A stretch of 50,586 nt of DNA from an uncultured Prevotella sp. (GTDB taxonomy: Bacteria > Bacteroidota > Bacteroidia > Bacteroidales > Bacteroidaceae), in NCBI GenBank assembly GCA_946405145.1, contig CAMJGE010000014.1, forward strand, positions 1 to 50,586, written 5' to 3'. A program made the translations under genes and the position numbers. Positions 13,398 through 26,590 of the stretch are shown piece by piece. Position 1 is the first letter of the stretch. Each line of letters begins with the position of its first letter. The notes below the pieces were generated by a model. It worked only from the letters and a program-made list of their open reading frames with translations, did no database searches and was not told the origin of the DNA.

Positions 13398-15077
13398 CTA
13401 TTGTGTTTCAAACACCTTCTTGCCTTCGAAGTAGGTAGCAGCCGGCTTGGCCGTGTGAATCTCATTCGCCGGACAGGTGAGCACATCCTTGTTGACAAGC
13501 AGGAAGTCAGCATACTTGCCGGTGCTGATGCTGCCGCGCTCATTCTCGATGAGCATCTGCTTGGCGACGTTAATGGTCAGGGCCTCGATGGCCTGCTCGC
13601 GGGTGATGAGTTCCTCGGGCCACCAGGGCTTACCGTTCTCGCCGTGAAGAACACCAGTGACAGCAATCTCAATGATGCCGAACGGATCGTCGGGACTGCC
13701 ACTCGTTGCAGGGAAGTCGGAGTGAGAGGTCATATGGATACCCTTATCAAAATAAGACTTCATCGGATATGACTTGGCTTCCTGCCCTACGGGAGCCAGT
13801 CCGTGCTCGCGGATATAGTCGGCAGCGAAAGAGGGGCAATGGTGCCAGAGCATACCTGAGACGGCATACATGTTATGGTCGGCCATACGCTTGTAATCCT
13901 CTGCATTGACGTTACGCACGTGAACCAGCGTGTTGCGCAGCTCATCCTTACCAGCATTGGCGTAGGCGCTGACCACGTAGTTGACGGCCTTGTTACCCAT
14001 GGTGTGGATATGCATAGACAGACCTTTTGCATTCGTCTTGCGGGTGATGTCGGTCAGTTCTTCTTCCGTCCAGTTGGAGAGCCCCTGATGTCCGTCGGGA
14101 TAGAGTGGATCCACAAAGCCTGTACCGCCTTCCACCGTACCGTCCATAAAGAGTTTGAGCCAGTTGGTCTTGACGTGGGTGGTGGCGTACTGCTGAACGT
14201 CAGCGGCTCTCTTCAGCGCCTCCTCCACATTCATCCAGCTCTCTATTTCGTAGGTCAGACCCAGCACGAAGTTCATCTTGCCTTCCTGATCCATTTGCTG
14301 GGCTGCCTTGAAGAAATTGTCGTTGAAGAAGTAGTTGCCCCAACCGTCTATATACATGGTATAACCCTCTGCCACCAGATGCTCCTGGATCTTAGGGATG
14401 ACGATTTTGGCGGTGTCAACAGGATAGAGACTATTGGTGTCGAGGAACGAACGTGTGTAGGTGCCTGCCTGCTCTTTAAGAAAACCAGTAGGTGTGCCAT
14501 CCTCACCCATCACGATCTCACCGCCACGGATATCCTTATCCTTTTTCAATACGGTGCCGTCTTCCTTCATGATGCCAGCCTTGACCAGCATCAGGGTGTT
14601 TGCCAAGCCCTTGTGACCCTCGTCGTCGGCAAAGTAAATAGGGATATCACTGCAGATGGCATCTAGCTGATGGCGGGTAGGTATATTTTCCATGAAGGTG
14701 ATGTAATTCCAGCCGAAGCCGAAGATGGCTGTTGCTCCTGTCTCGCGAGCCTTCTTGACGGCAGCAGGGACAGCTTCTGCCAGGAACTGGTCGGGAGTCA
14801 GCCCAATGGCTACCGTTCCGACGATCGGCAGGGCAACACCAATTGAATAGTGGGCGTGACCGTTACCGCAGGAAGGCATCACAAGTCCTTTGCCGCTGTG
14901 ATCCACCACCTCGGTTTTTCCAGTTTCAATAAATGCCTCGGCGCCTTTCTTGTCACCTACATACACAAACTTACCGTCTTTCACCGCAAAGGCTTCAACG
15001 ATCTGATTATTCTCGGACGTGAAAATCTTACCATAGACCACCAAATCTGCACTGGTCTTCATGGAATTCTGTTGCAT
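13398..15077 (-). CDS. Metal-dependent amidohydrolase (YtcJ-like, amidohydrolase 3 family)
   Basis: A 559-residue protein starting MQQNSMKTSADLVVYGKIFT. Metal-site His-x-His is in SCGNGHAHYSIG (about residues 70-80). Later metal-ligand regions include MHIHTMGNKAVNYV and the MTSHSDFPAT segment. The C-terminus is ERGSISTGKYADFLLVNKD, the usual end of this family. There is no signal peptide, so it is presumably cytoplasmic. Substrates of this family vary widely (amides, cyclic amides), so none is assigned. It begins 38 nt after the M13 peptidase gene and is probably co-transcribed with it. The start could also be Met6. Confidence 0.85.
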   Translation of the reverse strand: MQQNSMKTSADLVVYGKIFTSENNQIVEAFAVKDGKFVYVGDKKGAEAFIETGKTEVVDHSGKGLVMPSCGNGHAHYSIGVALPIVGTVAIGLTPDQFLAEAVPAAVKKARETGATAIFGFGWNYITFMENIPTRHQLDAICSDIPIYFADDEGHKGLANTLMLVKAGIMKEDGTVLKKDKDIRGGEIVMGEDGTPTGFLKEQAGTYTRSFLDTNSLYPVDTAKIVIPKIQEHLVAEGYTMYIDGWGNYFFNDNFFKAAQQMDQEGKMNFVLGLTYEIESWMNVEEALKRAADVQQYATTHVKTNWLKLFMDGTVEGGTGFVDPLYPDGHQGLSNWTEEELTDITRKTNAKGLSMHIHTMGNKAVNYVVSAYANAGKDELRNTLVHVRNVNAEDYKRMADHNMYAVSGMLWHHCPSFAADYIREHGLAPVGQEAKSYPMKSYFDKGIHMTSHSDFPATSGSPDDPFGIIEIAVTGVLHGENGKPWWPEELITREQAIEALTINVAKQMLIENERGSISTGKYADFLLVNKDVLTCPANEIHTAKPAATYFEGKKVFETQ

Positions 15078-15115
15078 AGTCTTATTTTTTAGTTATTAAT
15101 TCAAGTGATATCAAC

Positions 15116-17131
15116 TTACCATACCAAAGCTCTCTTCTCCTTGGGGATAAACATCTTGTCGGTGGGCTGGATGTTGAAGGCATCGTACCAGCTGTCGATC
15201 ATCGGCAGGGCGGCATTCACACGGAAGATGTGGGGTGAGTGGACATCGCTGTTCACGATTCGGGCAAGGTACTCGGGCGTGACATTGCTCGCCCAGACAC
15301 GGGCGTATGCCAGATAGAAGCGCTGGGCAGGGGTGAAGCCGTCGAGAGTTTTCAGAGGCTCCTGCTTCAAGCGGTTCTCAAAGGCACGGTAGGCCACCTG
15401 AATACCGCCGTTGTCACCGATGTTCTCACCAAGCGTCTTCTCTCCGTTCACCTTCAGACCGGGCAGCGCCTCCTGCTCAGAGAACCATTCGGCGAGTACC
15501 TTGGTACGCTCATCGTATTTTGCCTTGTCTTCAGCCGCCCACCAGTTCTTCAGATTACCGTCCTTGTCGAACTGACAACCCTGATCATCGAAACCGTGAC
15601 TCATCTCATGGCCGATGACGGTTCCAACGGCACCGTAGTTGCAGGCATAGTCGGCCTCGGGATCGAAGAACGGTGGCTGCAGGATGGCAGCAGGGAAGTT
15701 GATGCTGTTGAAATTAGGCACATAGCAGGCATTCACCATCTGTGGCGGCATTGGCATCAACTTCTTGTTGAAGGGCTTGCGCCAATACTTGCGGTAGTTG
15801 GCTGCGCGTGTCTCCTGTTTGATACGGATGAAGTTCTCTACGAGGTTCTGGTCCTCGCGGATGTCGATGAATTTCTCCATATCCTCCCACTCATCGGGAT
15901 AGCCAACGTTGATATACATGGCATGCAGCTTCTCCAGAGCCTTGGCCTTGGTGGAGTCGCTCATCCAGGTGTTATCCTTCAGACGATCCTCGAAAGCCTG
16001 TTGCAGGTCTTTCACCAGGCGATAGACACGCTGCTTGCTGGTCTCGGGGAAATATTCTGCCACATAGAGCTTACCGATGGTCTCAGACAGGTTGTCGTCG
16101 ATTTCAGCGACGGCACGCTTCCAGCGGGGCTTCTGCTCCTGTACGCCGCTGACAGCCTTTCTGTACTCAAACAAACGGTCTTCAAAAGCATCGCTCAGGT
16201 AGTCGCAGTAGGAGTAAACAGCCTTCAACTCCATATAGGCCTTCAGGTCATCGACACTGGTCTCTGCCAGCACCTTCTCCACCTCGTGCAGCGGCTCCAG
16301 CTGTTCAACATTCAGCGTGTCAATGTCCTTGGGCGCATTCAGCGCGTCGCGATAGGCCACCCAGTCAATGCCCTTGAAGTCTTTCAGCAACTGTTCCCAC
16401 GTTGTGAAGTGGATCGTCTTCATCGGGTCGCGACGATCCACCTGGTTCAGTGTCTTGACACCGATTCTGTGCTCGATGGCCCATTCTGCCTGCATCATGC
16501 GCTCGGCATCGGCATCGCTGTTGCCCACCATCTTCAGGAGATCCTTATACAGACTCTTCTTGGCTGCCACTTCGGCCTTTTGCTGCTCGTTGGGCTCGGC
16601 ATAGTATTCCTGATCCAGCGACGCACCGCCATGACAGACCTCCATCATAAGAAACGATGAGTTGAAAGGATTCAGTGTCAGACCGAGACCATAAGGAGCT
16701 GTGTTAAAGCCCTTGGCATCGAGTTCTGCCATCACCTTCATGGCCTCTTCGCGGGTCTTGATGCTGCGTATCTGCTTCAGGTAAGGCAGGATCGGCTCAT
16801 AGCCCATCTTGTTGCGGCCCACGCTGTCCATGTAGAGGCGGTAGAAGGCACCGATCTTCTGTCCGTCGCTGCCCTGAGGCAGGTTCTTTTCATTGGCATA
16901 CTTCATGATCAGCGCATTGATGCGCAGTTCGTTCTGCTTATGCAGATCGACGAACGCACCGTTCATCGGGTACTCCTTGTCAATCGGGTTGTTCTTCAGC
17001 CAGCTGCCTACAGCATACTGCCAGAAGTTGTCACCAGGTTTTACACTCTCATCAAGATTCGCTCTAAAGTTTTGTGCCGTGCCAGCCATACTTACCAAGG
17101 CCAGAGCAACGGCGAAAATCATTTTTTTCAT
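15116..17131 (-). CDS. pepO: M13-family zinc metallopeptidase (PepO/neprilysin-like), copy 1
   Basis: A 671-residue protein with signal peptide (MKKMIFAVALALVSMAGTAQ). The zinc motif HEMSH lies in VIGHEMSHGFDDQG (about residue 507) and the third ligand Glu in GENIGDNGG (about 565). A conserved C-terminus with NSDVHSPHIFRVN and W at the end is typical of the family; the length is normal. It is secreted to the periplasm or surface and cleaves peptides. It is nearly identical over its first 20 residues, and highly similar throughout, to the gene at 26591-28612 on the opposite strand; the two form a long inverted repeat around the GH29-GH115-GH2 operon. Confidence 0.95.
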   Translation of the reverse strand: MKKMIFAVALALVSMAGTAQNFRANLDESVKPGDNFWQYAVGSWLKNNPIDKEYPMNGAFVDLHKQNELRINALIMKYANEKNLPQGSDGQKIGAFYRLYMDSVGRNKMGYEPILPYLKQIRSIKTREEAMKVMAELDAKGFNTAPYGLGLTLNPFNSSFLMMEVCHGGASLDQEYYAEPNEQQKAEVAAKKSLYKDLLKMVGNSDADAERMMQAEWAIEHRIGVKTLNQVDRRDPMKTIHFTTWEQLLKDFKGIDWVAYRDALNAPKDIDTLNVEQLEPLHEVEKVLAETSVDDLKAYMELKAVYSYCDYLSDAFEDRLFEYRKAVSGVQEQKPRWKRAVAEIDDNLSETIGKLYVAEYFPETSKQRVYRLVKDLQQAFEDRLKDNTWMSDSTKAKALEKLHAMYINVGYPDEWEDMEKFIDIREDQNLVENFIRIKQETRAANYRKYWRKPFNKKLMPMPPQMVNACYVPNFNSINFPAAILQPPFFDPEADYACNYGAVGTVIGHEMSHGFDDQGCQFDKDGNLKNWWAAEDKAKYDERTKVLAEWFSEQEALPGLKVNGEKTLGENIGDNGGIQVAYRAFENRLKQEPLKTLDGFTPAQRFYLAYARVWASNVTPEYLARIVNSDVHSPHIFRVNAALPMIDSWYDAFNIQPTDKMFIPKEKRALVW

Positions 17132-17198
17132 TACTGTTAGTATTAAAATGTTTTATTTTCCTTTTTGTTTTTAGAGAGAGTAGCGGGAAACTACTATT

Positions 17199-17747
17199 CT
17201 AATCTAATTCTGATACGTAACAAGCCACCAAACCGTAGGTGATGGTAGGACGAATCCATATTTCCGTCGTCAGATAGATGGTGTATTCATCCACGGTCTC
17301 AAGCATGAGATGGTAGTTATAAAACGAAGCTATAAGCACATCGACAGCAAAGATAAGCCACAGGTTGCGCTTGGTGTAGGTCTCCCAGTCCTTTCGGGCA
17401 TAAAAATAGAGGAGCATCAGCACCAACAGCACCGAAAGCGTAAGACAGATCAAGTGGAGCGCATAATAATCCATAGGGGGTGGGAAGAGAATGTCACGCA
17501 ACAGCACCGTTATGCCCACGCACACCGAACTCCAGTAATTAAACTGATTACTGTTGAGACGGTTGAAGGAGTATAACCCCATCATAACCAAAGCGGCTAT
17601 GTAAAACAGGTTGAGGACTAACTCCGGCCATGTTTCATCTAGTCCGTAATGGATAACACCATAGAGCATGATACCTACTGAAAGCGTTGCTGACAATGCG
17701 GTCACACCAACGTTTAGGATATCGGATCTTCTTTTAAATCTAATCAT
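17199..17747 (-). CDS. Polytopic membrane protein, function unknown
   Basis: A 182-residue protein starting MIRFKRRSDILNVG. About five hydrophobic segments (near residues 12-30, 38-56, 66-82, 95-115 and 127-145) predict an integral membrane protein. No motif recognised. A TTG-initiated frame extends 8 codons upstream, but that TTG is part of the -7 box TACCTTTG (17776-17769), so the ATG at 17747 is the start. It stands alone between the first M13 gene and the glycosidase operon. Confidence 0.6.
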   Translation of the reverse strand: MIRFKRRSDILNVGVTALSATLSVGIMLYGVIHYGLDETWPELVLNLFYIAALVMMGLYSFNRLNSNQFNYWSSVCVGITVLLRDILFPPPMDYYALHLICLTLSVLLVLMLLYFYARKDWETYTKRNLWLIFAVDVLIASFYNYHLMLETVDEYTIYLTTEIWIRPTITYGLVACYVSELD

Positions 17748-17768
17748 AATTACTTTTAAGAGTTTATG

Positions 17769-17776
17769 CAAAGGTA
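17769..17776 (-). promoter_or_regulatory. -7 box of the polytopic membrane protein gene
   Basis: TACCTTTG on the minus strand, 21 nt before the ATG at 17747. It decides the start codon. Confidence 0.6.
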
Positions 17777-17887
17777 AACAAAATCATCCACATTTCTTTG
17801 TTAAGCGTACTTAATAAGTCCGTTTTTGCAGATTTTGAAACTATTTTTGCTAATTTTAAAAGTCTTATGTTGGTTTTTATCTGTCAT

Positions 17888-23409
<5,522 letters not shown>

Positions 23410-23418
23410 ATACTTGCT

Positions 23419-25146
23419 TTATTCTGTTATTACTTCCACATCGCCGTAGGCCATGCGACTACCTGTGGCTAAGCGGTCGGCATCCAGCTTGAGTATCTTA
23501 GCCCTGACAGGCTGAAACTTGATGGTCTGCCAAATGGGATTATTGACAACATTCGAGAACTCACCCGAGGCCAGTTTTGTCCAATTCGACCAGTCGGTGG
23601 AAGCCCAAAGGGTGTAGTGAGTCACTGTGCCGTCCTTGCTTTCCTGTGGTGGCAGGTAGCGGAAGGAAGTAATCGTCTGCTCCGTATCCCAATCGATCAT
23701 CATCTGAGTGGGACTGCTGAAGAAGAGATGCAGATTACTTGATTTTTTCTCACCCGCATCAGGGATGTCGGCTGTCAGTTCTGGAGCCAGATAAGCGCCG
23801 AGTTTCTTGATGATAGGACCACATTTAGTGTCTACGATGGTAAAGCGTAGTTTTGTGGCATTAACCGTTGGGAAGCAGATGATGCGACGATGACCGATAG
23901 TGGTCAGTCCGTCACCATTTTCCACGAGTGCATCTTTCAGCTGTTGCCATTGTCCGTTGATTTCGGCTTCCAACAGGAACTTCTTCACACGCTGACCATA
24001 ACGGATATCCTCCTCCACAAGGAAGCGATTAAAGGTGGTAGGCTTACCAAAGTCGATCACTGTCTCATCCCCACTGGTTTGTATCTTGGCTTTTTCCACA
24101 AGGTTTGTCCTAAACACCTCATCAATCATTTTCTTAAAAGCGATGCCTCGCAGACTGTCATTGGGGTGAATACGTCCATTAGGCGCTATGGGGAAGTTAA
24201 GCAACAACGTAGAGTTACGCCCCACTGATTTATAATAGGTATCCATCAGCTTCGACAGACTTTTCACATGCTCGTCTTCCGTTTGATGGTAGAACCAGCC
24301 CGGACGGATGCTGGTGTTAGTCTCACCTGGCACCCAAGAGTCACCATTCTCCAGTCCGTAGTGCAGCATGTGCCACTCCACCTCACCGTCCTTGTTCAGT
24401 AAGCTCCAGTTGGTCTCGCCCACGTTACCAGCCTCTGTCCCCACCCAGCGCAGATCACCTCGGTCGCTGCCGTCATTCCAGATGAGACAATTGGGCTGCA
24501 GCTGACGAATCATCCTGTAGGTCTCGGGCCATTGGTAATAGGTTGTTCTGTCAATCTTCCGCGTCTCGTTGGCACCGCCATACCAGCCGTCACCGCCATT
24601 GGCACCATCGAACCAAACCTCGAAGATCTCGCCGTAATTGGTCAGCAACTCGCGCAGCTGGTTGCGGAAATACGCCACATAGGCAGGCCGCCCGTACTCC
24701 GGGTGATTCCGATCCCAAGGCGACAGATAGACAGCAAACTTCAGTCCTTCTTCTCGACAGGCATCAGCCAACTCACGCACCACGTCGCCCTTGCCGTTCT
24801 TCCAAGGGGTATTCTTCACCGAATACTCCGTATAGGCCGATGGCCACATACAAAACCCGCAATGGTGCTTGGCAGTGAAGATGATGCCACGCATACCCGC
24901 CTGTTTGCACACCCGTGCCCATTGTCGGCAGTCCAGATTGCCGGGGTTAAACAACTGCAGGTCTTCGTTACCGAATCCCCACTCCTCATCAGTATAGGTG
25001 TTCAGGGAGTAATGGATAAAGGCATACATCTCCATATCCTGCCACCGCAACTGGTTTTCTGTAGGCACAGGACCGCAAGGAGCTACCTGCGCTTTCAATG
25101 ATGATGCCGTCAAAGTGACCAACAGCAGTAATAATATAGGTCTCAT
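23419..25146 (-). CDS. GH29 alpha-L-fucosidase with C-terminal F5/8-type region
   Basis: About 575 residues. The start MRPILLLLLV gives a clean signal peptide ending near SSLKAQ. The catalytic barrel shows FIHYSLNTYTDEEWGFG, FTAKHHCGFCMWPSAYTEYS and the nucleophile Asp in EVWFDGANGG (about 180). After about residue 350 come a beta-sandwich and a galactose-binding-like region. GH29 enzymes release alpha-linked fucose. It is first in the operon with GH115 and GH2, divergent from an AraC-type regulator. The start is uncertain: ATG at 25170 is in frame but lies only 8 nt past the -7 box (TACCTTTG, 25186-25179), so I prefer 25146. Confidence 0.9.
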   Translation of the reverse strand: MRPILLLLLVTLTASSLKAQVAPCGPVPTENQLRWQDMEMYAFIHYSLNTYTDEEWGFGNEDLQLFNPGNLDCRQWARVCKQAGMRGIIFTAKHHCGFCMWPSAYTEYSVKNTPWKNGKGDVVRELADACREEGLKFAVYLSPWDRNHPEYGRPAYVAYFRNQLRELLTNYGEIFEVWFDGANGGDGWYGGANETRKIDRTTYYQWPETYRMIRQLQPNCLIWNDGSDRGDLRWVGTEAGNVGETNWSLLNKDGEVEWHMLHYGLENGDSWVPGETNTSIRPGWFYHQTEDEHVKSLSKLMDTYYKSVGRNSTLLLNFPIAPNGRIHPNDSLRGIAFKKMIDEVFRTNLVEKAKIQTSGDETVIDFGKPTTFNRFLVEEDIRYGQRVKKFLLEAEINGQWQQLKDALVENGDGLTTIGHRRIICFPTVNATKLRFTIVDTKCGPIIKKLGAYLAPELTADIPDAGEKKSSNLHLFFSSPTQMMIDWDTEQTITSFRYLPPQESKDGTVTHYTLWASTDWSNWTKLASGEFSNVVNNPIWQTIKFQPVRAKILKLDADRLATGSRMAYGDVEVITE

Positions 25147-25178
25147 ACTATGGTATTGCATTGATTTCATATCGTCTG

Positions 25179-25186
25179 CAAAGGTA
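25179..25186 (-). promoter_or_regulatory. -7 box of the GH29-GH115-GH2 operon
   Basis: TACCTTTG on the minus strand. There is no consensus -33 box at the usual spacing, which suits an activator-dependent promoter. Confidence 0.6.
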
Positions 25187-25217
25187 CGAAACAAATAGTT
25201 GATAGTAGATTAAAATA

Positions 25218-25283
25218 TTATCCAAGAATAGGACAATATTATGATTATAGCTCACAAATCGTAATTTTGTCCTATTCAGATAA
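25218..25283. promoter_or_regulatory. Extended inverted repeat, candidate AraC-regulator operator
   Basis: GAATAGGACAA (25226-25236) and TTGTCCTATTC (25267-25277) are perfect complements. The match extends imperfectly to 25218-25244 and 25259-25283. A third partial copy (CGTAATTTTGT at 25304-25314, also at 25260-25270) lies closer to the regulator gene. The dyad lies between the divergent GH29 operon and the AraC-family gene. Confidence 0.6.
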
Positions 25284-25365
25284 CAATTATATCAGATATA
25301 ATTCGTAATTTTGTAGCCAGAACCATCATCATCCTAAAACATTGATACAGATACCTATTGAATCC

Positions 25366-26208
25366 ATGAATCTGATGATGCTGAACTTGGGTTATGCCAC
25401 GCATCATGCAGATTGGAACTGGCAGAAAGTGAGTTCCCCCTTTATTCGTATTTTCTATATCGAAGAGGGGGAGGCCATGCTTCATCTGCCAGAGAAGGAT
25501 GTTCGCCTCATACCTGAGCACATGTATATCATTCCGGCATATACCACCCATTCGTATGAGTGTCACGGTGTGTTTAAACTGTATTATATCCACATGTACG
25601 AGGGATTCAAGAACGAGATGAACCTGCATGAGACCTATGAGTTGCCTACGGAGGTTTCGGCTGGAAAGGATATCAAGCAACTGTTCGAGCATCTGACATC
25701 GCAATATCCTGATGCCAGACTTCCGGGCCCAGATCCAAAGAGCTATGACACATCGGCACAAACATCCGATTACGTGGCACGTTACAGGAATATGGCATTA
25801 TGGGAGAAGATGGAGCTGAGAGGTGCCATGCTGATGATGATGTCGCAATTTATCAAAGAGGCAAAGCCCCGCATCTGGACATCCGATGAGCGCATGAAAC
25901 GTGTTCTCAGGCATATCCATGAACATATCTCCGATGAGATAGACGTAAAAGAATTGGCGGATGTAGCGTCTGTTACCAAGACTTACTTCATCCGCCTTTT
26001 CAAACAAGAGTTTGGTCTGTCACCCATTCAGTATATCAATAGGAAGAAGGTTGAACGGGCCCAACTGCTTCTCTTCACTACCGACAGTTCTGTGAAAGAG
26101 GTAGCCTACAAGTTGGGCTTCAGTGACCACAGTTACTTCATCCGCCTTTTCCGCAAGGTAGCCGGCATCACACCTCAGGAATATCGCAAACTCTTTTTGC
26201 AGCAATAA
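25366..26208 (+). CDS. AraC-family transcriptional regulator with cupin sensor
   Basis: About 280 residues. The N-terminal cupin-like half has SSPFIRIFYIEEGEAMLHLP, VRLIPEHMYIIPAYTTHSYE and YYIHMYEG. The C-terminal double helix-turn-helix (about 180-280) has VKELADVASVTKTYFIRLFK, FGLSPIQYINRKKVE and the second-helix signature VAYKLGFSDHSYFIRLFRK with GITPQEYRK. It probably senses a sugar and activates the divergent GH29-GH115-GH2 operon through the dyad at 25218-25283. A TTG at 25342 gives an 8-codon longer frame; the ATG at 25366 is preferred but not certain. The likely -7 box is TAATTTTG near 25306-25313. Confidence 0.9.
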   Translation: MNLMMLNLGYATHHADWNWQKVSSPFIRIFYIEEGEAMLHLPEKDVRLIPEHMYIIPAYTTHSYECHGVFKLYYIHMYEGFKNEMNLHETYELPTEVSAGKDIKQLFEHLTSQYPDARLPGPDPKSYDTSAQTSDYVARYRNMALWEKMELRGAMLMMMSQFIKEAKPRIWTSDERMKRVLRHIHEHISDEIDVKELADVASVTKTYFIRLFKQEFGLSPIQYINRKKVERAQLLLFTTDSSVKEVAYKLGFSDHSYFIRLFRKVAGITPQEYRKLFLQQ

Positions 26209-26261
26209 GCTTAATCATACTGGCATTAACCATTACTTAAATCTCTGTATAGATATACTCC

Positions 26262-26435
26262 TTACCCCTGGGTGTCATCATCAGCTTTGAAAACCTCTTC
26301 ACCGTCAACAATGGTAGCGATGATATTTGCCTGAGCAACCTTTTCGATGTCATCATGCAGGAAGTCACAGTCGAACACCGTCATATTTGCAATCTTGCCG
26401 AACTCGATGGAGCCCATGCGATGCTCCTGACGGAA
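26262..26435 (-). pseudogene. C-terminal remnant of an amidohydrolase
   Basis: On the minus strand about 57 codons encode RQEHRMGSIEFGKIANMTVF, then DDIEKVAQANIIATIVDGEEVF and a stop. This is the characteristic end of the amidohydrolase 3 family (compare GSISTGKYADFLL at the end of the gene at 13398-15077). Upstream in the same frame there is a stop and no further homology, so the rest is deleted. It lies in the 382-nt gap between the AraC gene and the second M13 gene, while the intact amidohydrolase lies beside the first M13 gene. The rest of the gap is AT-rich and holds the M13 promoter. Confidence 0.7.
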
Positions 26436-26541
26436 CTAAGCGCATGTCTCAAAATTTTAAAACAGAGTTTCAAAATATGCAAAAATAGCATCAAAATTCG
26501 CAAAATCATGTTTTTATAGTTAGTTATTTAATTCTTTTGCT

Positions 26542-26549
26542 TATCTTTG
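26542..26549 (+). promoter_or_regulatory. -7 box of M13 peptidase copy 2
   Basis: TATCTTTG, 41 nt before the ATG at 26591. There is no clear -33 box. Confidence 0.55.
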
Positions 26550-26590
26550 CATAACATTAAGACTAAAAATATACTATATAAATTAAAACA

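Noticed and set aside
15239..16660. Long open frame on the plus strand opposite the first M13 peptidase
   Set aside because: It is the antisense shadow of a well-recognised peptidase with intact catalytic motifs. The translation shows no family features. The same applies to the other long antisense frames over GH2, GH115, GH29 and malQ.
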